Source: an uncultured Oscillibacter sp.
GTDB lineage: Bacteria > Bacillota > Clostridia > Oscillospirales > Oscillospiraceae
Direction: 5' to 3'
NCBI GenBank assembly: GCA_945868085.1
Contig: CAMBKF010000001.1
Coordinates: 62,001 to 126,000 of the forward strand
DNA length: 64,000 bases
Below, piece after piece: positions 23,503 to 33,800 of the stretch. How positions within the stretch are numbered: the first letter of the stretch is position 1; every line of letters begins with the position of its first letter. A model generated the notes under the pieces. The model saw only the letters and a list, made by a program, of their open reading frames with translations. It was not told the DNA's origin and did not search any database. The position numbers and the translations under genes were made by a program.

Positions 23503-24077
23503 CCAAAACACTGCTGCACACCTGCTGCGCCCCCTGCTCCGTTTCCTGCGTGGAGCAGCTGCGCACGGAGGGGATCGAGCCGGTTTCCTACTGGTTTAAC
23601 CCCAACATCCACCCCTACCAGGAGTATAAGGCCCGGCGGGACACGCTCATCGGCTACGCCGGGCAGATCGGCATGGAGCTGATCGTGCAGGAGGACTACG
23701 GCCTGCGGGGATTTGTCTGCGCCGTGGCGGAGGATATTGACCATCGCTGCGGAAAATGCTACGAAATGCGCCTGGAGCAGGCGGCCCGGTTCGCAGCGGA
23801 AAACGGATTTTCCTCTTTTACCTCCACCCTGTTCGTCAGCCCCTATCAGCAGCATGAACGCATGGCGGAGATCGCCGCCCGGGCCGGTGAAAAGTGGGGC
23901 GTGGAGTTTTTGTATCGTGACTTCCGGCCCGGATTCCGTGCCGGCCAGCAGCAGGCACGGGAGCTGGGGCTGTATATGCAGAAATACTGCGGCTGCGTGT
24001 TCAGCGAGGAAGACCGGTATGCAAAGCAGATCGCCCGGGACCGGGCGATACCGCTGAAGCACTTCCCTATCAAGTAA
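23499..24077 (+). CDS. queH: epoxyqueuosine reductase QueH
   Basis: Catalyses the last step of queuosine tRNA modification, the non-cobalamin alternative to QueG. The 192-residue product has the conserved N-terminal cysteines LLHTCCAPCSVSC (C9, C10, C13, C17), WFNPNIHPYQEYKAR, HRCGKCYEMRLEQAA, STLFVSPYQ and the C-terminal KYCGCVFSEEDRY. The cysteines bind a 4Fe-4S cluster and a nearby metal. It is translationally coupled (4-nt overlap) to the upstream iron-sulfur protein. A terminator follows. Confidence 0.93.
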   Translation: MTKTLLHTCCAPCSVSCVEQLRTEGIEPVSYWFNPNIHPYQEYKARRDTLIGYAGQIGMELIVQEDYGLRGFVCAVAEDIDHRCGKCYEMRLEQAARFAAENGFSSFTSTLFVSPYQQHERMAEIAARAGEKWGVEFLYRDFRPGFRAGQQQARELGLYMQKYCGCVFSEEDRYAKQIARDRAIPLKHFPIK

Positions 24078-24089
24078 AAAAACCAAGAT

Positions 24090-24129
24090 AAAAAAATACC
24101 GAGAGGATGAAACCTCTCGGTATTTTTTT
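24090..24129. terminator. bidirectional terminator between queH and the ACT gene
   Basis: The stem AAAAAATACCGAGAGG with CCTCTCGGTATTTTTT (loop ATGAAA); A-run and T-run on the two flanks serve both converging genes. Confidence 0.9.
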
Positions 24130-24565
24130 ACCCGGCCAGCACTTCAAATTTCAGCACGCCAAAGGCGGCGGATATGCCGGCCATCATCTCATCGAGCCCC
24201 TCCTTCATGTCGCTGGTCTCGGCGGAAATGGTCACGCCGGCGCAGCCGTTGGTGGGGATGGTTTGGTTGATGGTCAGAATATTTGCGCCGGAATTGGCAA
24301 AAATAGACAGGTAGTTGCTCAGCACGCCCGGGTTATCCTTCAGCAGGGCGTAGAATGTGATGATGCGCCCCGCTTTCATATCCTGAAAGGGCTGCACAGC
24401 ATCCTTGTATTTATAGAAAGCGCTGCGGCTGATATTCATGAGCCGGGCGGCCTCGCCCACTGTCTGCGCCTCCCCCACCTGCAGCATCCGCTTGGCCTCG
24501 GCGACCTTGATGAAAATATCAGGCAGGGCATCCTCGGACACGATATAGTACTTTTTTTTGCTCAT
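24128..24565 (-). CDS. ACT domain protein, PheB/UPF0735 family
   Basis: A 145-residue regulator-like protein. Residues about 1-65 contain a helix-turn-helix-like segment (VGEAARLMNISRSAFYKYKDAV). Residues about 68-145 form an ACT domain (RIITFYALLKDNPGVLSNYLSI, then FANSGANILTINQTIPTNGCAG), which usually binds an amino acid. PheB of Bacillus lies next to pheA; no such gene is here, so the ligand is unknown. ATG 24565 follows GGGAGAAG. Its promoter overlaps that of the divergent ytvI. Confidence 0.85.
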   Translation of the reverse strand: MSKKKYYIVSEDALPDIFIKVAEAKRMLQVGEAQTVGEAARLMNISRSAFYKYKDAVQPFQDMKAGRIITFYALLKDNPGVLSNYLSIFANSGANILTINQTIPTNGCAGVTISAETSDMKEGLDEMMAGISAAFGVLKFEVLAG

Positions 24566-24611
24566 ATTCTTCTCCCGAACAAAACAAGATTCCTTGTTAA
24601 TCAATAGTATC

Positions 24612-24640
24612 ATGATAACATACAATAAGTCTATATGCAA
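24612..24640 (-). promoter_or_regulatory. SigA-like promoter of the ACT gene
   Basis: Leftward TTGCAT (24640-24635), 17-nt spacer, TATCAT (24617-24612). It lies on top of the rightward ytvI -10 element, so the two transcription units may exclude each other. Confidence 0.6.
24619..24626 (+). promoter_or_regulatory. SigE -10 element upstream of ytvI
   Basis: CATACAAT is a perfect match to the SigE -10 consensus CATACANT, 41 nt before the ytvI start. The -35 at 14 nt upstream (TAATCAA) is weak. YtvI-type genes belong to the mother-cell programme. Confidence 0.5.
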
Positions 24641-24666
24641 GCGTCATTGCGAAAACGGAGGCCGTT

Positions 24667-25734
24667 ATGTCCGATAAACATCGAAAATTCATAGGCTTCG
24701 TTCTGTACTGGGGCATTATTTTGCTCCTGTGCTGGGTCGGTGTGCGATATGTGCTGCTGTGGCTGCTGCCGTTTCTCATCGCCCTGGGCCTGGCCTATCT
24801 CATGGAGCCGTCCGTTTGCTTTCTCCGGGAAAAGCTGCGCCTGCGGCGGGGATTTGTGTCGGCCGTACTCTCGCTGCTCCTGCTTGCGCTGCTTTTGGCG
24901 GTCCTGACGGTGCTGTGCTTGAACCTGCTGCAGCAGTCTGTCCGGCTTTTCAAGGCGCTGCCGCAATATCTGGCGGAGCTGCCAGCTTATTTTTCGGCCC
25001 TCCAGCAGCGGCTGGAGCAGTTCTGTGCCGCCTGCCCCAAGAGCCTGCAGTCCTGGCTGGAACGGGCGCTGTCGGATGGTTCCCAGCAGCTGACGGCCTG
25101 GTTCACCCGCTTCTCCGCCCGGTGTGTCAGCGCCGCCGCAGAGGCGGTGATGGAGCTGCCGTCTGTGTTTCTTTTCACCGCCACCACTGTACTGGCGATC
25201 TTCTTTACAGCGGCGCAGTTTCCCCGCATCATGGACTTTCTGCGCCGGCAGCTCCCGCCCCAAAAACTGCGGCAGGCCGGCGGAGTAAAAGAAAATCTAC
25301 TGTCCACCCTGGCCAAGTGGTTCAAAGCCCAGTGTATCCTGCTGAGCGTTACATTTGCCGAGCTGTTGCTGGGGCTGCTGCTCATCCGGCAGCCCTATGC
25401 TCTGCTGCTGGCTGCGGTCATCGCCGTCATCGACGCGCTGCCTGTGTTCGGCACGGGAACGGTGCTCCTGCCCTGGGCCGTCATATGCCTGCTGCTGCAG
25501 CAAACGCCCAAGGCCATAGCCCTGGGCGCCATCTATGCCGTGATTACCCTGGTGCGCAGCTTTCTGGAGCCGAAGGTCATGGCCGCCCAGGTGGATCTCC
25601 CGCCTTTGGCGGCGCTGATGGCCATGTATATCGGCTTCTGCATCCTAGGTGTGGCGGGAATGATCCTGTTCCCAGTTGCGCTCCTGTTTCTCAAGCAGCT
25701 GCGGGATGCGGGATACCTGCACCTGTGGAAATGA
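24667..25734 (+). CDS. ytvI: sporulation integral membrane protein YtvI (AI-2E family)
   Basis: A 355-residue membrane protein with about seven transmembrane helices and the AI-2 exporter-like (UPF0118) fold. An N-terminal pair of helices ends in LAYLMEP. A long amphipathic region follows (residues about 90-160). The C-terminal bundle carries AVIAVIDALPVFGTGTVLLPWA and SFLEPKVMAAQVDLPPLAALM, diagnostic of the family. The YtvI subtype is inferred from length and the SigE -10 upstream. The start ATG follows CGGAGGCC. The molecule it transports, if any, is unknown. Confidence 0.8.
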   Translation: MSDKHRKFIGFVLYWGIILLLCWVGVRYVLLWLLPFLIALGLAYLMEPSVCFLREKLRLRRGFVSAVLSLLLLALLLAVLTVLCLNLLQQSVRLFKALPQYLAELPAYFSALQQRLEQFCAACPKSLQSWLERALSDGSQQLTAWFTRFSARCVSAAAEAVMELPSVFLFTATTVLAIFFTAAQFPRIMDFLRRQLPPQKLRQAGGVKENLLSTLAKWFKAQCILLSVTFAELLLGLLLIRQPYALLLAAVIAVIDALPVFGTGTVLLPWAVICLLLQQTPKAIALGAIYAVITLVRSFLEPKVMAAQVDLPPLAALMAMYIGFCILGVAGMILFPVALLFLKQLRDAGYLHLWK

Positions 25735-25740
25735 CTCCCT

Positions 25741-27048
25741 TCAGCGCTTCAGCGCTGCCAGCAGAGCCTCCCGCCGATTCTCGATCTCCCCGGTGACCAC
25801 CTCCCGCAGCAGCCGCTGCAGGGCCAACCCGATCTCCCGCCCGGAATAGCCCAGGGCCAGCAGGTCGTTTCCGTTGACGGCCAGGTCCTTCAGCTGCAGG
25901 CATGGCTCCCGCCGCAGCATCTCATCCAGCAGCTTCTCCGCCGCGTCGACCTTCTCCGAGACCCACCGGTATTCCGGTGCCTGGGCCAGGTTATCCGCCC
26001 GCTTTACCTGCAGCAGCCGCCGGAAATTCTCCTCACCCAGGGCCAGAACGGCCGAGCCGATGCCCTTTTCCGTTATGGGGATGTTCTTGTCGTGCCAGCG
26101 GATCAGGGTCACAATGTCCTCCCGGTCCTTTTTACGCATCCGCAGCCGGTCGCAGATCTCCTCCGCCATGTCGCCGCTGACCTTGGGATAGCCGTAAAAG
26201 TGGCCTTGGCCCTTAGGATCCACTGTAAAGGTATTCACCTTTCCAATATCGTGCAGCAGCATGGTCCAGCGCAGGATCGGCTCCGGCGGGATGGCGTCTG
26301 CGGCATAAACTGTGTGCGTATAAATATCGTAGCAGTGATGGACATTTTGCTGCTCAAAGCCGACGCACGGCAGCAGCTCCGGGATAAAAATACCCAGCAC
26401 ATCCGGATAGGCCAGCAACACGTCCCGGCAGCCCAGGCCGCAAAGCAGCTTGTCCATCTCCACCAGGATGCGCTCGGCGGCGATTCGCTCCAATAGACCT
26501 GCCTGGCTGTGGATAGCCCGGCTGGTGGCGTCCTCCACGGAAAAATCCAGCACCGAAGCAAAGCGCATGGCCCGCAGGATGCGCAGGGCATCCTCCCGGA
26601 AGCGCTCCCGGGCATCGCCTACACACCGGACTATCCGGCGCTTCAGGTCTCCCGCCCCGTCAAAGGGATCCACCATATGTCCGGCGCTGTCCAGCGCCAT
26701 GGCGTTGATGGTCAGGTCCCGCCGGGCCAGGTCTTCCTCGATTGTTTGGGCAAATTTGACCGCATCCGGATGGCGGCCGTCGGAATAGCTGCCGTCCGTG
26801 CGGAAGGTGGTGATCTCGTAAGCTCCGTCCGCGGCCTTCACCGTGACGGTGCCATGCTTCAGCCCCGTGGGGAAGGCCGCTGCGCCGAAGATCTCCATGA
26901 TCTGCTCCGGCCGGGCGGCGGAGGCAATGTCCCAGTCCTCCGGCTCGCGGCCCAGCAGCAGATCCCGGACGCAGCCGCCCACCAGATAGGCGCGGAAGCC
27001 CCGGCTCTCGATGATTTTCAGGATGCTTTGCGCTTGTTCTCGGCTCAT
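25741..27048 (-). CDS. cca: CCA tRNA nucleotidyltransferase with HD domain
   Basis: Adds or repairs the 3' CCA end of tRNAs. The 435-residue product has the nucleotidyltransferase head AYLVGGCVRDLLLGREPEDWD (catalytic DxD at the end), RRDLTINAMAL, and the RxxED-type LRAMRF region. The C-terminal half is an HD domain (HHCYDIYTHT, MLLHDIGK) that gives phosphatase/phosphodiesterase activity in related enzymes. It converges with ytvI with only 6 nt between stops and no visible terminator. Confidence 0.93.
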   Translation of the reverse strand: MSREQAQSILKIIESRGFRAYLVGGCVRDLLLGREPEDWDIASAARPEQIMEIFGAAAFPTGLKHGTVTVKAADGAYEITTFRTDGSYSDGRHPDAVKFAQTIEEDLARRDLTINAMALDSAGHMVDPFDGAGDLKRRIVRCVGDARERFREDALRILRAMRFASVLDFSVEDATSRAIHSQAGLLERIAAERILVEMDKLLCGLGCRDVLLAYPDVLGIFIPELLPCVGFEQQNVHHCYDIYTHTVYAADAIPPEPILRWTMLLHDIGKVNTFTVDPKGQGHFYGYPKVSGDMAEEICDRLRMRKKDREDIVTLIRWHDKNIPITEKGIGSAVLALGEENFRRLLQVKRADNLAQAPEYRWVSEKVDAAEKLLDEMLRREPCLQLKDLAVNGNDLLALGYSGREIGLALQRLLREVVTGEIENRREALLAALKR

Positions 27049-27077
27049 AATCTATCCTCCGACATGGGCATTGGGTG

Positions 27078-27106
27078 TTGCACTTCCCGCTGATCCGTAT
27101 TATAAT
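27078..27106 (+). promoter_or_regulatory. SigA promoter of murC
   Basis: TTGCAC (27078-27083), 17-nt spacer, TATAAT (27101-27106), followed by AGGAGG at 27149-27154. Confidence 0.85.
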
Positions 27107-27163
27107 ATACTTTATGGAAAAAAGCAATTTCCGAGCGATTCTGTCTTTAGGAGGCAATTTGAT

Positions 27164-28552
27164 ATGATGCATCCCACTGTGGATTTCAAAAACTTTCTCA
27201 AGCCCGGCGTCCGGGTCCACCTGTCCGGTATCGGCGGCGTGTCCATGTGCCCGCTGGCTGAGGTGCTGCATGGCATGGGCCTTTGCGTGCAGGGATCGGA
27301 TATGTCCGACAGCGACACCGTGAAGCACCTGCGTTCTCTGGGTATCCCCGTTGCCGTGGGCCATTCGGCGGAGAACCTGCAAAACGCACAGCTGGTCATC
27401 CGGACGGCTGCCATCCATGACGATAACCCGGAGATCTCCGGCGCGGTGACCCGGGGCATCCCCGTATATGAGCGTGCCCAGGCATGGGGGGCAATTATGC
27501 AGCAATACCGCAACGCCCTGTGCATCTCCGGCACCCACGGCAAAACCACCACCACCTCCATGTCCACCCATATTTTCATGGCGGCTCAGGCCGATCCCAC
27601 GGTGATGATCGGCGGCACGCTGCCCATGCTCCACTCCGGCTATCGGGTGGGTAAGGGCGACACCATTATTCTGGAATCCTGCGAATACTGCAACTCGTTT
27701 CTGAACTTCTTCCCCACGGTGGCCGTGATCCTGAATGTGGAGGCGGACCATCTGGATTTCTTCAAGGATCTGGCGGATGTGGAGCATTCCTTCCACGCCT
27801 TTGCGGATCTGGTGCCCCAGCGGGGCTTTGTCATTGCCAATGCCGATGACAGCGGCGCCATGGCGGCGGTAAAGGGCCTGTCTCACCCGGTGTTTACCTT
27901 CTCTGTCCGGGATGAGGGCGCCGACTGCAAGGCGGAAAATGTTGCGTTTCACGACGGCTGCGGCGAATTTGACGTTATGATCCACGGCAAATTCTATGCC
28001 CACGTCGCCCTGGCCGTAGCCGGCAAGCACAATGTTTCCAACGCCCTGGCCGCCGCCGCTGCCGCCTATGTGCTGGGCATTGGCGGCAAGGCTGTGGAGG
28101 AGGGCCTGCGCAGCTTCCACGGCGCCGGGCGTCGGTTCGAGTTCAAGGGCACCTATCACGGCGCCGACGTTTTCGACGACTACGCCCACCATCCCGGTGA
28201 GCTCCACGCACTGCTGACCACCGCCCGCTCCATGCCCTATAAGCGGATCATCTGCGCCTTCCAGCCCCATACCTACACCCGCACCCAGGCGCTGTTTGAG
28301 GACTTTGTGCGGGAGCTGAAGCTGGCGGACATTGCTGTGCTGGCGGAGATATACGCCGCCCGGGAGACCAATGACATCGGCATTTCCTCCAGCCAGCTGG
28401 CTGCCGAGATCCCCGGCGCCATCTACTGCTCTACCCTGGACCAGGTGGCGGACACGCTGGCACAGATGGCCCAGCCGGGAGACCTGATCCTTACTGTGGG
28501 CGCGGGAGATATTTTCCGCGCGGGAGAAAAATTGCTGGCGAAGGAGAATTGA
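27164..28552 (+). CDS. murC: UDP-N-acetylmuramate--L-alanine ligase
   Basis: Adds the first amino acid to the peptidoglycan stem. The 462-residue product has the Rossmann-like start VHLSGIGGVSMCPLAEVL, Walker A SGTHGKTTTTSM (residues about 122-133), and AAAAYVLGI and FDDYAHHPGE toward the C-terminus, as in other MurC enzymes. I start it at ATG 27164, nine bases after AGGAGG and downstream of the SigA promoter; the longer frame from 27011 crosses that promoter. The next gene follows after 3 nt. Confidence 0.94.
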   Translation: MMHPTVDFKNFLKPGVRVHLSGIGGVSMCPLAEVLHGMGLCVQGSDMSDSDTVKHLRSLGIPVAVGHSAENLQNAQLVIRTAAIHDDNPEISGAVTRGIPVYERAQAWGAIMQQYRNALCISGTHGKTTTTSMSTHIFMAAQADPTVMIGGTLPMLHSGYRVGKGDTIILESCEYCNSFLNFFPTVAVILNVEADHLDFFKDLADVEHSFHAFADLVPQRGFVIANADDSGAMAAVKGLSHPVFTFSVRDEGADCKAENVAFHDGCGEFDVMIHGKFYAHVALAVAGKHNVSNALAAAAAAYVLGIGGKAVEEGLRSFHGAGRRFEFKGTYHGADVFDDYAHHPGELHALLTTARSMPYKRIICAFQPHTYTRTQALFEDFVRELKLADIAVLAEIYAARETNDIGISSSQLAAEIPGAIYCSTLDQVADTLAQMAQPGDLILTVGAGDIFRAGEKLLAKEN

Positions 28553-28555
28553 CAA

Positions 28556-29092
28556 ATGACCATCTCACCTGTTTATACCGGCCGCCCCCAGGAGACCCGG
28601 GAGCCTGTAGAGCAGCGGGTCTATGACCTGCTAGACGCGCTGCAGATCCCCTATCAGCGTGTGGACCACGACCCGGCCTACGACATGGACGCCTGCGCCG
28701 GCATCAGCCAGGCGTTGGGGGTACATATCTGCAAGAATCTGCTCCTGACGCCCCGGAACCGCAGCACCTTCTACCTGCTGGCCATGCCGGAGGACCTGCC
28801 CTTCCGCACGGCGGACTTTTCCAAGATCATCGGCTCCTCCCGTTTGAGCTTTGCCACCGGAGAGGATCTGCAGGCCCTGCTGGGCGTGCAGCCGGGTTCA
28901 GCCTCGGTGCTGGGACTGATGAATGACACCGAGCACCGGGTCACCCTGGCGCTGGAGCGGCGGGTGGCCGAGGCGGAATGGTTCGGCTGCCATCCCTGCC
29001 GCAACACCAGCTCCCTGCGGCTGAAGACCGCAGACCTGCTCCATGTGTTCCTGCCGCACATCGGCGTCACACCGGTGATCGTGGACCTGTGA
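28556..29092 (+). CDS. YbaK/ProX-type aminoacyl-tRNA deacylase
   Basis: A 178-residue member of the YbaK/prolyl-tRNA editing family, which hydrolyses mischarged tRNA such as Ala-tRNA(Pro). Family features are VYDLLDALQIPYQRVDHDPAYDM, the lysine in HICKNLLLTPRN that positions the tRNA end, RLSFATGEDLQALLGVQPGSASVLGL and GCHPCRNTSSLRL. It begins 3 nt after murC, so it is probably co-transcribed. The exact tRNA substrate is inferred. Confidence 0.88.
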   Translation: MTISPVYTGRPQETREPVEQRVYDLLDALQIPYQRVDHDPAYDMDACAGISQALGVHICKNLLLTPRNRSTFYLLAMPEDLPFRTADFSKIIGSSRLSFATGEDLQALLGVQPGSASVLGLMNDTEHRVTLALERRVAEAEWFGCHPCRNTSSLRLKTADLLHVFLPHIGVTPVIVDL

Positions 29093-29099
29093 TTTCTGT

Positions 29100-29138
29100 A
29101 AATTTACTCCGCAGAAATACCTGCGGGGTAAATTTTTT
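29100..29138 (+). terminator. terminator after murC and the deacylase gene
   Basis: The stem AAATTTACTCCGCAG with CTGCGGGGTAAATTT (one G-T pair, loop AAATAC) followed by TTTT. Confidence 0.82.
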
Positions 29139-29231
29139 TCAAAAAAAGAGGAAAAGTCGATTTCTTCTCGTATAAGACTTTAGATTCTTGTTGCACGGAC
29201 CTGTACAACAGCCGGAAAGGAGGATGGTCTC

Positions 29232-31009
29232 ATGGCATTTCCACAAAGCTTTTTGGACGAGCTGGCCGCGCGGAATGATATTTTGGATGTGGTAGGCAGC
29301 TATGTGTCTCTGCAGCCCAAGGGCGGAAGCTATTGGGGCTGCTGCCCTTTCCACAACGAAAAGACCCCCTCCTTCCATGTGCTTCCGGGCCGGCAGTATT
29401 ATCACTGCTTCGGCTGCAAAAAAGGCGGCGGCGTCATCAACTTCATCATGGAGATCGAAAATCTCTCCTACCCGGATGCGGTGCGTTTCCTGGCCAAGCG
29501 GGCCAATATCCCCGTGCCGGAGGATCGGGAGTCGGATGGTGCGGACCGGCTGCGCAGGCGCCTGCTGGATCTGAACCGGGACGCCGCCCGGTACTATTAC
29601 GACATCCTGCAAAAGCCGGAGGGCGCGGCGGTGCAGGCCTATCTGGACCGCCGGCAGATCCGCCGGGGCGTGGCCACCCGGTTCGGCATGGGGGCTGCCC
29701 AGGATGGCTGGGACTACCTGCTGCGGGCCATGACCGCCAAAGGCTACACCAAGCGGGAGCTTTTGCAGGCCGGCCTCATCGTTGAAAATAAAAAGGGCGG
29801 CTTCTATGATAAGTTCCGCAATCGGCTCATCCTCCCTGTGGTGGATGTGCGGGGCGATGTGGTGGGTTTTGGCAGCCGCGTCATTGACAAATCCGAGCCA
29901 AAATACATGAACACCAGCGAAACTCCGGTTTACAGCAAGCGCCGGGTGCTGTATGGGCTGAATCTGGCCAAGAAGACCAAGCGGCCCAACATCATCCTCT
30001 GTGAGGGCAACCTGGACGTAGTCACCCTGCACCAGGCGGGGTTTGACAACGCGGTGGCGTCCATGGGCACGGCACTGACGGTGGAACAGACACGGCTTTT
30101 GAGCCGGTACACCAAGGAGCTCGTCCTCTGCTACGATAATGATAACGCCGGGCAGCTGGCTACCCAGCGGGCTCTGGACATCCTGAAAAATTCCGAGTTC
30201 AACGTCCGGGTGCTGCAGCTGCCCCGCCGCCTGGTGGACGGGCAATACATAAAGCAGGACGCGGATGATTTCATCAAATTCCAGGGACCCCAGGCCTTCG
30301 AGAACCTGCTCTCCGGCAGTGAAAACGGCATCGAGTTCCGCATGGCTCAGGTGGCGGGCAAATATGACCTGACCAAGGACGATGACCGCATCGCCTATGC
30401 CTCCGAGATCAGCCAGGTCCTCTCCACGCTGCAAAATGCCGTGGAGCGGGAGGTCTATACCGTTCGGGCAGCGCAGACCGCCGGCCTCACGCCGGAAGCC
30501 CTGCGCAGCGAGGTGGAGCGCGCCTGCAAGCGCCGCAGATACAAAGAGAAAAACGCACAGATCCGCCGGGAGCTGAATCCATCGGCTACTCTGCAGCCCG
30601 AGCGGCGGGAGCTCCGCTATGCCAATCTCCGCAGCGCGCTGGCGGAGGAGGGCATCCTGCGCCTGATGATGCGGGATGACGATCTGCTGGACGGCGTTTT
30701 CCTGCAGCCGGAGGAATTCTCCTCGCCGGTATTGGGAAAAATATATGCCCTTCTGTCGGCGGACAGGGCCGCCGGGCGCCGGCACAGCATGGACGCTCTG
30801 GCGGGAGAGCTGTCGCCGGAGGAAATGAGCCATTTCGTGGACATTTTGCAGAAACCGGAGTCCGTGTCCGGGGCCAGACAGGCGCTGGAGGACTATGTGC
30901 GCATCATTCGGGAAGAATCGTCACGGCGCAGCGGCGAGGAAGATATAGATCCGCTGCTGGCCGCAAAAGATAAATTCAAATTCAAAAAGGGATACGGAGG
31001 AAAGAATCC

Positions 31010-31013
<4 letters not shown>
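29232..31013 (+). CDS. dnaG: DNA primase
   Basis: Makes RNA primers for replication. The 593-residue product has the CHC2 zinc finger (C38, H41, C59, C62, within [12 protein letters not shown] and [10 protein letters not shown]). The catalytic core and Toprim domain follow, with [33 protein letters not shown] and [15 protein letters not shown]. The C-terminal helicase-interaction domain follows. It overlaps sigA by 4 nt: the classical macromolecular-synthesis operon without rpsU. Confidence 0.97.
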
Positions 31014-32437
<1,424 letters not shown>

Positions 32438-32438
32438 C

Positions 32439-33107
32439 ATGTCTTCCCTGTCCTCCCTGTTTCTTGATTTTCGGCGCACGGCCAGCGACCTGCCCGGCCT
32501 GTTCAGCGGCAATTTTCACGTTATGTATCTGCCGCTGCTGCCGCTTTTTCCCGCTGAGGAGCGGGTCTGCGTGCCCGGATATTACAGCGATCAGACCTAT
32601 TTCTGCACCCTGCGGGAGACACATACGGACCCCCTGGCACCCTACCGCTGCAAAAAGCAGCTGAAGGCCGGCCGCTGCATGATCCTGGAGATCAACGGCC
32701 TAGGCAGCTTCGTTTTTACCAACCACCACCGCTCGGACCTGTTTCTCAACCTGCAGCGAAAATTCCCCGGCGTCACCAGCTATGTGTTTGCCTCCGACGG
32801 GCCCGGCGGCTACTTCAAGATCCTGAAGGATGGCCGCATTCAGCGTAAGATCGCCAGCTACATGTGGTCTGAGGGCATGGGCAGCTATGCCGAGACCCGG
32901 GGTGCTCCCTGCACCTATGAATTAGATACTGGGCACGTTTTTAAGATCGATCCCAAGGCCCGGCATCTCCGGGAGATGATGCCCGACTTCACAAAGCGAG
33001 AGGTTTTGGACCTGTTTGACTACTATGTGGGCCTGAATCGCTTTCAAAGTGCCAATCTCCGGCGCGTGTTGGTCTATGACCTGGAGGGCGTTGAGAGCGA
33101 AAAATAA
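32439..33107 (+). CDS. hypothetical protein downstream of sigA
   Basis: A 222-residue soluble protein I cannot assign. Recognisable stretches include FLDFRRTASDLPGLFSGNFHV, GYYSDQTYFCTLRETH, GRCMILEINGLGSFVFTNHHR and SYMWSEGMGSYAETRGAPCTYELDTGHVF. There is no signal peptide or membrane segment. It starts one base after the sigA stop, so it must be on the dnaG-sigA transcript, and a terminator follows. Aromatic residues and glycines are plentiful. The start may be slightly different, because no separate ribosome site is visible other than within sigA's 3' end. No function is proposed. Confidence 0.75.
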   Translation: MSSLSSLFLDFRRTASDLPGLFSGNFHVMYLPLLPLFPAEERVCVPGYYSDQTYFCTLRETHTDPLAPYRCKKQLKAGRCMILEINGLGSFVFTNHHRSDLFLNLQRKFPGVTSYVFASDGPGGYFKILKDGRIQRKIASYMWSEGMGSYAETRGAPCTYELDTGHVFKIDPKARHLREMMPDFTKREVLDLFDYYVGLNRFQSANLRRVLVYDLEGVESEK

Positions 33108-33112
33108 TACTT

Positions 33113-33153
33113 AAAAAATAGTCCCGACACAGTGTGTTCGGGACCATTTTTAT
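33113..33153 (+). terminator. terminator of the dnaG-sigA operon
   Basis: The stem AATAGTCCCGA with TCGGGACCATT plus CAC/GTG pairs in the upper stem, followed by TTTTT. A-rich on the left, so it may also serve the converging ferredoxin gene. Confidence 0.8.
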
Positions 33154-33166
33154 CTGCTATATGTTT

Positions 33167-33685
33167 TTACCTGTAATTTGCCACGATGCCACGCCTGTCT
33201 ACGATCACATGCCGGGGGCATACGGTGGCGCACATGCCGCAGTTCAGGCAGGTGTTTTGATCGATCACCGCGTGCTGCTCCTGGATCTGGATGGCGTTGG
33301 CCGGGCAGCTGCGCACGCACAGGCCGCAGGCGATGCAGCTCACATCACATTGGGTGCGTGCGCCAGTCCTGGTGGCCGGATCATACCCCTTGTCCCTGTT
33401 GGAGCACAGGGGCAGGATGCTGTTATCTTGCAGGCGAATACGGATCAGTTTCTTGGGGCAGGCCTTGGCGCAGGCGCCGCAGCCGATGCACTTCGCCTCA
33501 TCCACCTCAGCCACGCCGTACTCATTCATGTCAATGGCGCCAAACCTGCAGGCGTTCGTGCAGGCCCCACAGGCAACGCAGCCATACCGGCAGAGCATGA
33601 TGCCCTTTTCATCGCGCTTGGCGCGGCAGCCGCCATTGCAGTACACCGTCGCTACACGGACGGGAAACCTTCTCTTGATTGCCAT
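33167..33685 (-). CDS. RnfB-like ferredoxin with four [4Fe-4S] motifs
   Basis: A 172-residue electron-transfer protein. After an N-terminal cysteine region (YCNGGCRAKRDEKGIMLC) there are four cluster motifs: CVACGACTNACRFGAI, CIGCGACAKACPKKLI, CIACGLCVRSCPANAI and CLNCGMCATVCPRHVI. The layout resembles the C-terminal half of RnfB, but the membrane anchor is missing and no rnf genes are near. ATG 33685 is 8 nt from AGAGGA; the longer frame reaches into the promoter. It lies downstream of the butyrate CoA-transferase on the same strand, but has its own promoter. Electron carriage between ferredoxin-dependent oxidoreductases is the likely role; the partner is unknown. Confidence 0.85.
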   Translation of the reverse strand: MAIKRRFPVRVATVYCNGGCRAKRDEKGIMLCRYGCVACGACTNACRFGAIDMNEYGVAEVDEAKCIGCGACAKACPKKLIRIRLQDNSILPLCSNRDKGYDPATRTGARTQCDVSCIACGLCVRSCPANAIQIQEQHAVIDQNTCLNCGMCATVCPRHVIVDRRGIVANYR

Positions 33686-33720
33686 AGGAACATCCTCTCC
33701 CTCTTTATCTTTCCACCCGT

Positions 33721-33749
33721 ATTGTACCATACTTTTTTCAACGATGCAA
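33721..33749 (-). promoter_or_regulatory. SigA promoter of the four-cluster ferredoxin
   Basis: Leftward TTGCAT (33749-33744), 17-nt spacer, TACAAT (33726-33721). Confidence 0.78.
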
Positions 33750-33755
33750 ACCATA

Positions 33756-33785
33756 AAAAAACTGCGGCACAGATGCCGCAGTTTT
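33756..33785 (-). terminator. terminator of the CoA-transferase gene
   Basis: A 12-bp stem AAAACTGCGGCA with TGCCGCAGTTTT (loop CAGA) followed by a T-run on the minus strand. Confidence 0.87.
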
Positions 33786-33800
33786 CTATGTAAGCACATA

